Below are positions 27,058 to 35,404 of a DNA stretch of 64,000 nucleotides, in pieces; position 1 is the stretch's first letter; each line of letters begins with the position of its first letter. Below the pieces are notes generated by a model, which searched no databases, was not told the DNA's origin, and saw only the letters and a list, made by a program, of their open reading frames with translations. A program made the position numbers and the translations under genes. Source of the stretch: Pseudomonas lactis (GTDB lineage: Bacteria; Pseudomonadota; Gammaproteobacteria; Pseudomonadales; Pseudomonadaceae); the NCBI RefSeq assembly GCF_001439845.1, contig NZ_JYLO01000017.1, forward strand, positions 1 to 64,000. Direction: 5' to 3'.

Positions 27058-27465
27058 TTAAGCATCGAGCACTGCAAATACTTCTCCAGCAGACTGAATC
27101 GCCGCTAGTGCAGCAGGAACTCCGGCAGCTATACCTATTTGGATAATTGTGTCAATAATTTCCTGACGCGAAACACCGGCACGCAAGGCTGAGCCAATTC
27201 GCAGTTTCAGAATGGGAGCAGCAGTTGCTCCTAGCGCAACACATCCAGCTACCATAATGAGTTCTCTGGTACGCAGATCTAACGAACTCTGCCCATAGAC
27301 ATCGGCAAATTCCCACTCCATAACAAATCGGCCTATAGCAGGAGCAAGGTCCTTTAGCCCGTCCAAGAATTCACTAGAACGCAGCCCAGTGATCTCCTCA
27401 AACGCCGCCTGGCCAGCAAGGAAACGCTGATCGTTGACTGATACAGTTTCGGGGGCTTTAGCCAT
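27058..27465 (-). CDS. Carboxymuconolactone decarboxylase/AhpD-like protein
   Basis: 135 aa helical CMD-family protein: FEEITGLRSSEFLDGLKDLA, SSLDLRTRELIMVAGCVALG and LRAGVSRQEIIDTIIQIGIA. The CxxC pair of true AhpD peroxidases is missing (a lone Cys in VAGCVALG), so it is closer to gamma-carboxymuconolactone decarboxylases, though activity is not assured. It is divergent from the TetR gene at 27666, with an operator palindrome between them, so it is probably repressed by it. Confidence 0.85.
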   Translation of the reverse strand: MAKAPETVSVNDQRFLAGQAAFEEITGLRSSEFLDGLKDLAPAIGRFVMEWEFADVYGQSSLDLRTRELIMVAGCVALGATAAPILKLRIGSALRAGVSRQEIIDTIIQIGIAAGVPAALAAIQSAGEVFAVLDA

Positions 27466-27521
27466 TACAGAAATCCTCCTAATTGATTTGAAATGCGCTT
27501 CAGTTTGTCCGCAACGTGAAT

Positions 27522-27539
27522 AATTACCGGATGGTAATT
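27522..27539. promoter_or_regulatory. TetR operator, AATTACC palindrome (A)
   Basis: AATTACCGGATGGTAATT carries 7-bp arms and is followed by ATAGG, as is the matching site at 31631-31648. A weaker dyad (TTTACC...GTAATT) lies at 27571-27587. Together they cover the divergent promoters of the CMD gene and tetR. Confidence 0.7.
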
Positions 27540-27665
27540 ATAGGGCAAAAAATCAACCGATCAATAGTTATTTACCAATCAGTAATTAGCGAGCGTGGTG
27601 CGACATTTCACTGCAAAGCGTCCCACCTTGTTTACCAAGCGATTGTCTATCGTTATGCTGAAAGC

Positions 27666-28379
27666 ATGATCAGATCACCACAATCGAAACGCAAATGTGC
27701 CCCCGCCGAGACGATCGACGACTCCTCGAGGCCAACGCCAAACAAACGCAAACGCATGCCCCCCCAAGAGCGTGAGAGGGAGATTATTGAAGAGGCGGTA
27801 CGCTTTTTCGCCGAGGTCGGATTCGAAGGTACCCTACGCGAGTTAGCCGAACGCCTTGGAATCACACACCAGAACCTGTTTCGTTATTTCGCAACGAAAG
27901 AGGCGTTGATAGATAGAGTGTACCAAGAGGTCTACCTTAGCCGCTGGCAACCTGAATGGGAGGCAATGCTAAAGCAGCCTGGAAAGACCTTGGAAGCGCG
28001 ATTAATCGACTTTTACAAGGCATATTTGCCTGCGATCTTTCGATATGACTGGGTTAGGATTTTTATTTTTGCAGGACTCAAGGGCGTCGGCATCAGTCAA
28101 CGTTATCTTTCCCTAATCCAGACCAAAGTGATCGAACCAGTGGCGATGGAATTACGTGAGCTTTCCTGCGAAAAGCCACCCGGTGAGACCTTATCGTCGG
28201 CTGAGCTTGAAGTTGCATGGGGATTACACGGTGAATTATTTTATCTTGCCCAACGTCGCTGGGTATATGACATGACAGTTCCGGAAGATCTGGATCGTTT
28301 TATCGAAATATCTATCATTCGCTTCCTGCATGGAGCACCTGCTGCCATGCAGGCATTGACGCGCGACGGAGCTAACTAA
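27666..28379 (+). CDS. TetR-family regulator (3)
   Basis: 237 aa from MIRSPQSKRK; a frame extending 50 codons upstream runs through the operator and is unlikely. A basic N-terminal tail precedes the helix-turn-helix ELAERLGITHQNLFRYFATK. The C-terminal domain has no obvious cysteine sensor, so the ligand is unknown. Palindromes in its own promoter and before the efflux genes at 31631 suggest it controls both ends of the CMD-TetR-MFS-HlyD block. Confidence 0.82.
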   Translation: MIRSPQSKRKCAPAETIDDSSRPTPNKRKRMPPQEREREIIEEAVRFFAEVGFEGTLRELAERLGITHQNLFRYFATKEALIDRVYQEVYLSRWQPEWEAMLKQPGKTLEARLIDFYKAYLPAIFRYDWVRIFIFAGLKGVGISQRYLSLIQTKVIEPVAMELRELSCEKPPGETLSSAELEVAWGLHGELFYLAQRRWVYDMTVPEDLDRFIEISIIRFLHGAPAAMQALTRDGAN

Positions 28380-28395
28380 AAGTTGCGACGCCAGC

Positions 28396-28722
28396 TCACA
28401 CGATTAAATCGTCCCGCTCACGCGCACCGCCAATCACTCCGACGGCTCCTATAACAGTACCGTCGCGAAGCAACTGTATTCGCCAAGAATATATCGCAAC
28501 TGCCCCCCCCTCCCCGTTCGAACTATTTATAGCGAAGAGTGGTCCGCCTGACTGAATATATCGAGCCATATCTAAAGGGCTAATACCGAACTCACCAATC
28601 CGGATATGCGCGATTAAATCCTCTCGAGCGTCCTCCACCGCAATCCTCATCGGCTGATTGATTCGCTCAGTCTTAAATTGCGCCGCCGCAATAGACTAAA
28701 GGGCATTATTCAGACTCAACAT
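28396..28722 (-). pseudogene. GlcG/HbpS-family heme-binding-like protein, broken
   Basis: Reading from the ATG at 28722 gives MLSLNNAL, a TAG stop, then SIAAAQFKTERINQPMRIAV and EDAREDLIAHIR, matching the GlcG/HbpS N-terminus. After an apparent internal deletion of roughly 30 residues the C-terminal GGPLFAINSSNG and RDGTVIGAVGVIGGARERDD follow. Both the stop and the deletion argue for loss of function. It is the last gene of the HlyD-MFS operon and was probably part of it. Confidence 0.75.
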
Positions 28723-28794
28723 CAATGAAGTCCTTTGAGTATGGATACCATTAAATATCATACACTCTGGCGAGAGTGCTAATAAGCACGGTAC

Positions 28795-30465
28795 TCAAGC
28801 GTGGCGGACATTAGAACTGGGATGTCCCGATCCGTAGGGCATCATAAATGCCGCCAACACTGCACCTATTAATGTAACCACAGCGATCGCTGCCAAGGTA
28901 TCGGCATGCGCCAAAATCTGAGATTGAAGCCGCACATTACTAGCTAGTAGATGCAATGCCTGTTCCGTCGCCTGATCACTGCCGCTGGACCGCATACTGA
29001 CTGCCGAGATAAGGGCATCCAGCCTCGCTGAAACAGCGGCCGAGGATGTGCTCACATGATCCATAAGTACATTAGATCGGGTTTGCTCACGTACTCGATC
29101 CAAAGTGCTAACCCAAGCCAAACCCGCCGTACCGCAGATACTGCGCATAACATTGAATGCCATAGCAGCATGCAATCCCTCGCGCGGCAAAAGATCACCA
29201 ACATACAAATACAGTAGTGGCAACAAGATCAGGGGCAGCCCTAAGCCCTGCAATATCTGCCCAATGCGCAACTCATCGCCCTCCCATGAGCCGTCGATGT
29301 TCAAGCTGTCATGCAGAGCACCCGTGGCGACCAATACGCCCCCCAATACAAGTAAACGACGGGGACCTCCCAACCATTTCCTATCCAAGCACACTACCGC
29401 GCCCGCAAAACTAATCAATTGCGGCCAGCCTGCATCCCACAGCACCGCTCCCAATTCGCGCGGATGATAGCTGTGTATCTGTATAAGGAATTGGGGAATC
29501 ACATAGCTGCAACCTGTCACAGCGACACTGAAAGGCAAAATTCCCAAAATGCCCAGTACTATATTGCGTCTCGACAGCAGTTCTACATTAAGCAGGCGAT
29601 CATGCCTCACTCTGACCACGTGATATATAAATCCGCATATGGCAACCGTACCGGCGAATAGCAACACTCTAATTGGGGTTGCCTGTAACCAATCAAGCCG
29701 ATTACCCTGATCGAAAGCACAGGCGAGCATGCCAAGCCCGCCAACGAACAGGAGCATTCCAAACCGATCCATATGAAGCAAAGGCCGCAAACGCAGTCTT
29801 TCGCGCGGCAGACCATAGAAACCCGCGATCAATGCGAATATGCCAGGCAGAAGGTTTGCGAGAAACAGTGCGCGCCATCCCCAGTGGTCGAGCAGCCAGC
29901 CTGTGATTGCAGCGGCCAACTGCGGGGCCAGAGTCGAGGCGGAGATATACAGTGCCAAAGCAAGAGCACGATGCCTAGCCGGTAGAGTTCGCAATAGCGC
30001 AACTATCGCCATCGGTAATAGGACCCCGCCGGCCATACCCTGTGCAAAGCGAACGATGATCTGAGCAGCATAAGGAGGGCTGAACGCCATTAATACCGAG
30101 GTAGCCATAAAGAGCAACGTTGCCCCTAACAACACCCGTCGAAGTGATAACGCAGTTGCCAACCAGCAGCCAATCACCACGCCGACTACATCTCCAGCGG
30201 CATAAGCTGAAGAAAGCAAAGTACCTTCGTCAACCCCCAGGCCTAAACCACCCCGTACATCGGCAAATCCCAGCACAACGTATCGGGCACCGAGCACGGT
30301 CATCCAGGCTGCAGCAATAGCGGCCACGCAGGCCGAAAAACGCCGACGATCCCATCGAATCAAAGATCCGGGAAAAAGTCGCGACTTCAGCCGACTATTC
30401 ACTTCTGATACGGCAAGGCCTAAAGAGTCACTCACACCCGCCCTCGCAGCCAGCCGGTTAACCAA
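28795..30465 (-). CDS. MFS multidrug transporter, DHA2/EmrB type
   Basis: 556 aa integral membrane protein with about 14 predicted helices. Family-like segments are SAYAAGDVVGVVIGCWLATA, IIVRFAQGMAGGVLLPMAIV and LAAAITGWLLDHWGWRALFL (motif C-like). It would work as a proton-driven exporter with the HlyD-type adaptor encoded just upstream; the two genes overlap by 34 bp. The long soluble stretch near residues 455-500 is usual for DHA2 proteins. Substrate unknown; context suggests organic toxicants. Confidence 0.85.
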   Translation of the reverse strand: MVNRLAARAGVSDSLGLAVSEVNSRLKSRLFPGSLIRWDRRRFSACVAAIAAAWMTVLGARYVVLGFADVRGGLGLGVDEGTLLSSAYAAGDVVGVVIGCWLATALSLRRVLLGATLLFMATSVLMAFSPPYAAQIIVRFAQGMAGGVLLPMAIVALLRTLPARHRALALALYISASTLAPQLAAAITGWLLDHWGWRALFLANLLPGIFALIAGFYGLPRERLRLRPLLHMDRFGMLLFVGGLGMLACAFDQGNRLDWLQATPIRVLLFAGTVAICGFIYHVVRVRHDRLLNVELLSRRNIVLGILGILPFSVAVTGCSYVIPQFLIQIHSYHPRELGAVLWDAGWPQLISFAGAVVCLDRKWLGGPRRLLVLGGVLVATGALHDSLNIDGSWEGDELRIGQILQGLGLPLILLPLLYLYVGDLLPREGLHAAMAFNVMRSICGTAGLAWVSTLDRVREQTRSNVLMDHVSTSSAAVSARLDALISAVSMRSSGSDQATEQALHLLASNVRLQSQILAHADTLAAIAVVTLIGAVLAAFMMPYGSGHPSSNVRHA

Positions 30466-31616
30466 TCAATAAAATTTCCTGAACTCAGTCCGGTTGATGT
30501 GTGAATGGTCGTAGTAACGGACATACCCGGGAGCAGAGAGGACTGCGAATCCTGACTCGGGTCAAGTGTGATCTTCACCGGAAAACGCTGAACTACCTTA
30601 GTGAAATTACCTGTCGCATTGTCGGCTGGAAGCAAAGCAAACTGCGCCCCGCTGGCAGGCTGAAGACTGTCAACCTTACCTTCGAATGCTCGGCCAGGCA
30701 GACTGTCAACCAAAATAGTAACGCGCTGTCCTGGGCGTATATGCGTTATCTCGCTTTCCCTAAAATTTGCGACCACCCAAACATGTGGCAGCGGAACTAC
30801 ATCGGCGATCAGCGTTCCGGTGCGCACATACATACCAGGACGCACATGACGCTCGCCAATGACGCCATCAACCGGAGACGTGATACGTGTCCAGCCAAGA
30901 TCTATATTGCGCAGATTCAGACTCGACTGTGCAGCCTGAAGATTGGCTCTCGCCTTGTTTATACTCGCATTGCTCATTTTCTCCCGCTGTTGCGCCGCCA
31001 TCCACTCGGCGCGCCTCTGGGCAAGATTAGCGCTCAAACGCTTAACGTCTGCATCAATACCATCAACCTGCTGGCGAGACACAGATCCACTTGGCAGTAA
31101 AGCATGATAGCGACTGTGATCAGCAACTGCGCGATCCAACTCAGCGTGTAAAGCCCGTAAGGATGCCGCAGCCGCTTCTACTTGAATCTGTTGATATTGC
31201 TTTTGGCTGAGAGATTCGACCAGCGCGGCAGCGGCTAAATCAGACTTAGCCTGAGCTTCGGCGACCTTTTCTCGATAATCAGCATCCTGCACTAATGCCA
31301 ACAAATCGCCAGAACGCACTCTCTGATTGTCGCGGATCGGCACATCCACGAGATATCCTTCAACGTGTGATACTAGCGGGGTCAGATCGGCCCGGACGTA
31401 GGCATCATCAGTAGTCACACTGTCCCTGTACGGAATCGGGTACCAGACTGCCACCGCAGAAGCGAACAGCACGGACGATGCCATAGCGAAGCGCCTTGAC
31501 ATTCGCACTCTGGTTGTAACAAGCGGCCAACCCACTATTAACGCCCATCTACTTTTTATTCTGCGACGAGATCTGCACGTCGCATCCCCACTTTTTGCCG
31601 CAGATTGTCGGAGCAT
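30432..31616 (-). CDS. HlyD/EmrA-family membrane fusion protein
   Basis: 394 aa periplasmic adaptor. An N-terminal cytosolic basic stretch is followed by one membrane helix (about 43-60), then a barrel-sandwich domain split as DAYVRADLTPLVSHVEGYL and TRITSPVDGVIGERHVRPGM around a coiled-coil hairpin (about 105-225). It connects an inner-membrane MFS pump to an outer-membrane channel; no TolC-like gene is present here. First gene of the efflux operon, with an operator palindrome 15 bp upstream of its start. Confidence 0.88.
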   Translation of the reverse strand: MLRQSAAKSGDATCRSRRRIKSRWALIVGWPLVTTRVRMSRRFAMASSVLFASAVAVWYPIPYRDSVTTDDAYVRADLTPLVSHVEGYLVDVPIRDNQRVRSGDLLALVQDADYREKVAEAQAKSDLAAAALVESLSQKQYQQIQVEAAAASLRALHAELDRAVADHSRYHALLPSGSVSRQQVDGIDADVKRLSANLAQRRAEWMAAQQREKMSNASINKARANLQAAQSSLNLRNIDLGWTRITSPVDGVIGERHVRPGMYVRTGTLIADVVPLPHVWVVANFRESEITHIRPGQRVTILVDSLPGRAFEGKVDSLQPASGAQFALLPADNATGNFTKVVQRFPVKITLDPSQDSQSSLLPGMSVTTTIHTSTGLSSGNFIDWLTGWLRGRV

Positions 31617-31630
31617 CTACAACCACCATT

Positions 31631-31648
31631 AATTACCATTTGGTAATT
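31631..31648. promoter_or_regulatory. TetR operator, AATTACC palindrome (B)
   Basis: AATTACCATTTGGTAATT has perfect 8-bp arms around two T and lies just upstream of the HlyD gene. It matches the palindrome at 27522-27539, including the ATAGG that follows. Confidence 0.72.
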
Positions 31649-31733
31649 ATAGGTCTTGAGATCGGCAAGTCAACCCGAGTTCAGTTACCGCAAGCACCAG
31701 CTGTTACCGATCGAAATCACATCCGAAAATATT

Positions 31734-31760
31734 TCAGATCTATATCACCTACGTGAACGC
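31734..31760 (+). promoter_or_regulatory. Conserved upstream block, copy 2
   Basis: Contains CTATATCACCTA and TGAACGC, as at 1412-1438. It begins the second module copy about 80-106 bp before its zinc-ribbon gene. Confidence 0.45.
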
Positions 31761-31839
31761 CCCACGGTATCGACTGCTGTCGGGGATTTGGCGTGCTCAC
31801 TTTTGGCTCAGCACGCTCATCACTGGAGAGGATCTGCGT

Positions 31840-32169
31840 ATGTATAACCCGTGCCCAAGCTGTAACTCTGGACGCGTCGTCACGAAAAATATCGGTAAAC
31901 AAACGGGTGGATTAATTGGTGCGGCAGGCGGTGTGGCCAGCGGTGCCGCCGGCGCCCTTTCAGGCGCAGAAGCCGGCGCGGTGCTGGGAGTAGTCGGCGG
32001 GCCGGTGGGAATCGCTATCGGCAGCGTCGCCGGGGCGCTGCTGGGCGGTCTGTTTGGCGGAGTGGCTGGCGGGATCGCGGGGGCCACGCTGGGCGAGCAG
32101 ATCGATGAGAAAGTCCTTCACAACTATCAATGCCTGGCGTGCGGTTACAGCTTCAGCGTCAACCGTTAA
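31840..32169 (+). CDS. Zinc-ribbon/glycine-zipper protein, copy 2
   Basis: 109 aa, starting MYNPCPSCNSGRVVTKNIGK behind GGAGAGGA. It has the same two CxxC pairs at the chain ends and the same glycine zipper as the gene at 1508; differences are mostly synonymous or conservative, so both proteins look functional. It is the head of an intact five-gene module with DUF932, YqaJ, Gp3-like and RadC. A role at the membrane or in nucleic-acid binding is possible, but nothing proves either. Confidence 0.78.
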   Translation: MYNPCPSCNSGRVVTKNIGKQTGGLIGAAGGVASGAAGALSGAEAGAVLGVVGGPVGIAIGSVAGALLGGLFGGVAGGIAGATLGEQIDEKVLHNYQCLACGYSFSVNR

Positions 32170-32183
32170 GTCGTTGTGAACAG

Positions 32184-32209
32184 GCGTCGCTTGTCACTGA
32201 CAACGACGC
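32184..32209 (+). terminator. Intergenic hairpin 1 of the DUF932 module
   Basis: GCGTCG/CGACGC stem, with an inner TTG/CAA pair, between the zinc-ribbon and DUF932 genes; TCTTC follows. Equivalent to 1852-1884. Confidence 0.5.
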
Positions 32210-32241
32210 TCTTCTGCATTCATTCGCAAGGAATCATTCCC

Positions 32242-33210
32242 ATGGCTCATCTCGTTGAACAAATGGCTTACGTTGGCGCCACTCCTTGGCATGGTCTGGG
32301 CAGTCGCCTTTCCCCGAAACAACCGCTCGAAGTCTGGCAGCGTGAAGCGGGTATGGACTGGAAGATCCAAGACAGCCCCGTTCATTTCAAATCCGAGAGC
32401 ATCGGTGCACTGGGTTCAATTCACACCTTCCCAGAACAGAAGGTGCTGTATCGCTCCGACACCAAGGCCCCGTTGTCGGTGGTCTCCAACCGCTACCAGG
32501 TTGTGCAACCCCGTGAAGTACTGGAGTTCTACAGGGATCTCACTGAAGTTTCCGGCTACGAGCTGGAAACCGCTGGAGTGCTCAAAGGCGGTCGCAAGTT
32601 CTGGGCTCTGGCCCGTACTGGGCAAGGCACGGCGCTGAAGGGCAACGACGAGGTGAATGGCTACCTGCTGCTTGCCACCTCCTGTGACGGCACCTTGGCC
32701 ACCACCGCCACTCCGACCACCGTGCGGGTAGTCTGCAACAACACGTTGACCATTGCCCTGGCAGGTACGACAAAGGCGATCAAGGTGCCGCACAACACCC
32801 GCTTTGATCCCAATGCAGTGAAAAAGCAGCTGGGTATCGCCGTCTCACAGTGGGACGAGTTCATGTACCGAATGAAAAATCTGGCTGAACGCAAGGTGCA
32901 GTGGCATGAAGCGATGGGCTTTTTCATGAACGTGCTGTGTGACGCAACCCCCCATAGCAAACTGCCCGAAGTCCTGCCGAACGAGCGCGCGCTGCGCAAG
33001 GTTCAAAGCCTGTACGAAGGCGGCGGTCGCGGCGCCACGCTGGAATCGGCCCAAGGAACTGCGTGGGGCTTGCTCAATGCTGTGACCGAGTATGTCGATC
33101 ACGAACGCAGGGCTCGTAGTAACGAATACCGCATGGACTCTGCCTGGTTCGGTCAAGGTGCACAGATCAAGCAACGGGCGCTGGAGGCTGCGCTACAACT
33201 TGCAGCTTAG
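32242..33210 (+). CDS. DUF932 phage/plasmid-like protein
   Basis: 322 aa from MAHLVEQMAYVGATPWHGLG with AAGGAA upstream. The DUF932 family occurs in phages, plasmids and islands beside recombination genes, and its activity is not established. Segments are VLYRSDTKAPLSVVSNRYQV, YRDLTEVSGYELETAGVLKG, PTTVRVVCNNTLTIAL and the end DSAWFGQGAQIKQRALEAAL. It is intact, unlike the copy at 1909 and the fragment at 4151. It is followed by YqaJ, as in many Pseudomonas islands, suggesting a shared recombination or replication role. Confidence 0.82.
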   Translation: MAHLVEQMAYVGATPWHGLGSRLSPKQPLEVWQREAGMDWKIQDSPVHFKSESIGALGSIHTFPEQKVLYRSDTKAPLSVVSNRYQVVQPREVLEFYRDLTEVSGYELETAGVLKGGRKFWALARTGQGTALKGNDEVNGYLLLATSCDGTLATTATPTTVRVVCNNTLTIALAGTTKAIKVPHNTRFDPNAVKKQLGIAVSQWDEFMYRMKNLAERKVQWHEAMGFFMNVLCDATPHSKLPEVLPNERALRKVQSLYEGGGRGATLESAQGTAWGLLNAVTEYVDHERRARSNEYRMDSAWFGQGAQIKQRALEAALQLAA

Positions 33211-33268
33211 CCCCTGTATTCGCTGTCTTCATCAACCTCACCCCCTTCTCATTCTTCTCACTCCTTAA

Positions 33269-33301
33269 AACGCCTGGTAAGCCTCGTGCTGGTCGGGCGT
33301 T
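33269..33301 (+). terminator. Intergenic hairpin 2 of the DUF932 module
   Basis: AACGCC/GGCGTT arms around GCCTCGTG-containing sequence between DUF932 and YqaJ. The same gap is recognisable at 4278-4316. No T-run, so an attenuator or processing site is as likely as a terminator. Confidence 0.5.
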
Positions 33302-33319
33302 ATGCCTCAGGAAATGATC

Positions 33320-34324
33320 ATGAGCACTCAATCGCTGCAAAAATTCAGTACTAAACCCCGTCCGGCGTTGCGCCTGGTGGGTACCCAACAACTGCCGCGT
33401 GAGGACTGGCTGGCCGTGCGCAAGCTAGGTATCGGCAGCTCGGATGCGGCCGCTGCCGTCGGGCTTAACCCGTACAAGTCCCAGCTGGAGCTGTGGATGG
33501 AGAAAACCGGGCGTGATGAATCACTGCCCAAGCTCGATCCGCAAGACGAGGAAAGCCCGGCTTACTGGGGCAACATTTTGGAGCCTATCGTGGCTGCGCA
33601 TTACACCAAGCGTAGCGGTCACCGGGTGCGACGGATCAATGCCGTGCTGCAACACCCGGCTCCGCAGTTGAACTGGATGCTGGCCAATATCGACCGTGAG
33701 GTGATCGGCGCATCAGAAGTGCAGATTCTCGAATGCAAAACCGCCGGCATAAACGGCGCACGCCTCTGGAAGGAGGGTGTGCCCGAGTATGTGCAGTTGC
33801 AAGTCATGCACCAGCTCGCCGTCACCGGCAAGCAGGCCGCTGATGTGGCGGTACTGCTCGGTGGTCAGCACCTGGAAATCCATCGCATTGAACGCGATGA
33901 ACCACTGATTGCTCGGCTGATCGACCTGGAGCGGTTGTTCTGGGATTACGTCGTCAGTGATACCCCGCCGCCGGCAGACGGATCTGCCTCGGCGGAGCAG
34001 GCGTTGCGCTGCCTTTATCCGCAGGACAGTGGGCAAAGCCTGGACTTCAGCCATGACACGCGGCTCTGTACGACCTTTACCGAACTACAGCGCGTGCGAG
34101 AATCGATTGCTCTGCAGGAGAAGCAGGAAGCTCAGCTCAAGCAAACGTTGCAACAGGCTATGGGCGATGCCAGTCGGGCGATCTTCGCAACTGGCTACAT
34201 CACTTGGAAGAAAGCCAAAGACAGCGTGGCCCTGGATATCCCCCGTCTGCTGAAAGAAAAGCCCCATCTGCAAGTGCGCTACTCGACCACCAAAACCGGC
34301 AGTCGACGTTTTCTGCTGGCCTGA
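33320..34324 (+). CDS. YqaJ-family viral recombinase/exonuclease
   Basis: 334 aa from the ATG at 33320, with AGGAA spaced six bases upstream. The lambda-exonuclease-like YqaJ nuclease domain shows GIGSSDAAAAVGLNPYKS, LELWMEKTG, WGNILEPIVAAHYT and the catalytic QILECKTAG. Such nucleases make 3' single strands for phage-type recombination with an annealing partner; the Gp3-like protein next door may be that partner. The C-terminal 70 residues form a helical stretch (LREKQE-like coiled coil) and KTGSRRFLL ending. Confidence 0.87.
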   Translation: MSTQSLQKFSTKPRPALRLVGTQQLPREDWLAVRKLGIGSSDAAAAVGLNPYKSQLELWMEKTGRDESLPKLDPQDEESPAYWGNILEPIVAAHYTKRSGHRVRRINAVLQHPAPQLNWMLANIDREVIGASEVQILECKTAGINGARLWKEGVPEYVQLQVMHQLAVTGKQAADVAVLLGGQHLEIHRIERDEPLIARLIDLERLFWDYVVSDTPPPADGSASAEQALRCLYPQDSGQSLDFSHDTRLCTTFTELQRVRESIALQEKQEAQLKQTLQQAMGDASRAIFATGYITWKKAKDSVALDIPRLLKEKPHLQVRYSTTKTGSRRFLLA

Positions 34325-34366
34325 ACGTTTGTTCGCTCCTCCCTTATTCCCATGCCCTTTCTCTCC

Positions 34367-34407
34367 AACGCCCCCCTGGCCGTTTGCGCGGTCTCGGTGG
34401 CGTTTTT
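34367..34407 (+). terminator. Intergenic hairpin 3 of the DUF932 module
   Basis: AACGCC and GGCGTT arms enclosing CTGGCCG...CGGTCTCGG, followed by TTTTATTT, between YqaJ and the Gp3-like gene. Looks like a true terminator or attenuator inside the operon. Confidence 0.6.
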
Positions 34408-34430
34408 ATTTCAGATACAGGAGAACTCTC

Positions 34431-35357
34431 ATGCTCAAAGGTTTAGCCATCACCCCCCCGATTTTGGGCCGCATTTCCATCGGCAAGGTCGTCGAAAAGA
34501 ACGGCAAGCGTCTGCCGGAAAAGGACGATCAATTCACCCTCACCTCCCAAGTACAGAGCCGCGAGGGCTGGTTACTGCATCCACTCAACGAGGAGCTGCG
34601 CAATGGCCAGGACGGCAAGCTGCGCAGCATTCCGATCCGGCTGCTGTTCAACGAGCCCGACCTCAACTTTCGGGCTGACTACAGCCTGTTCGACCGCACT
34701 ACAGGACGACTACTGTGCGTCGGTAATGGCGAGACCTGCAAGCGCTTGACCAAGGACGGCATCCAGTCGTTGCCCTGCCCTTCACCGGATAGCTGTTCAC
34801 TGGCTCAAGGCAATGCCTGCAAGCCTTACGGCCGGCTGAACGTGGTGATTGGCGATGACGATCCGCTGGGCAGCTTTGTTTTCCGTACCACGGGCTACAA
34901 CAGCATCCGTACCCTGGCGGCACGCCTACATTACCTACAAGCCATTTCCGGAGACCGTCTCTCCTGTCTGCCGCTGGAGTTGCGTCTTCGCGGCAAGTCC
35001 ACCCGCCAAAGCCACGGCACGCCGATTTTCTACGTGGACATCACGGTGCGCAGTGGGCTGAGCCTAGAAGACGCCTTGCTGGAAGCCAAGCAACTGGAGG
35101 AAACCCGGCAAGCCGCAGGCTTTGATCAGACCGCCTTGGATCACGCGGCACGACAGGGCTTTAGCAACGGAGCCTTTGAAGACAGCGATGAGGACACCGG
35201 GGCCATCGTCGAGGAGTTCTTCCCCACAGCAGAAGATCAGACCAGCAAGGCAGAAGCCGCTCCCAAACCAGCGCCCACTGCCAAAACCTCACTGGTACAA
35301 AAGCTGGAATCCAAATCCCTCCAAAGCGGCAGTGACCACTCTGCTCGCGCCCACTGA
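34431..35357 (+). CDS. Gp3-like / 'hydrolase or metal-binding' island protein
   Basis: 308 aa from the ATG at 34431, behind CAGGAGAACTCTC. It begins MLKGLAITPPILGRISIGKV and has four cysteines (in LCVGNGETCK, PCPSPDSCS and NACKPYG) that could bind a metal. FRTTGYNSIRTLAARLHYLQ is typical of Gp3-like recombination-directionality-type proteins of Pseudomonas islands. The C-terminal 60 residues are acidic, then Ala/Pro/Lys-rich and likely disordered. Its place after YqaJ suggests DNA recombination; biochemical function unknown. Confidence 0.7.
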   Translation: MLKGLAITPPILGRISIGKVVEKNGKRLPEKDDQFTLTSQVQSREGWLLHPLNEELRNGQDGKLRSIPIRLLFNEPDLNFRADYSLFDRTTGRLLCVGNGETCKRLTKDGIQSLPCPSPDSCSLAQGNACKPYGRLNVVIGDDDPLGSFVFRTTGYNSIRTLAARLHYLQAISGDRLSCLPLELRLRGKSTRQSHGTPIFYVDITVRSGLSLEDALLEAKQLEETRQAAGFDQTALDHAARQGFSNGAFEDSDEDTGAIVEEFFPTAEDQTSKAEAAPKPAPTAKTSLVQKLESKSLQSGSDHSARAH

Positions 35358-35404
35358 TCACACTTCCAACCTGACCCAATGTCTTCCAATTCAAGAGAAC
35401 CCCC

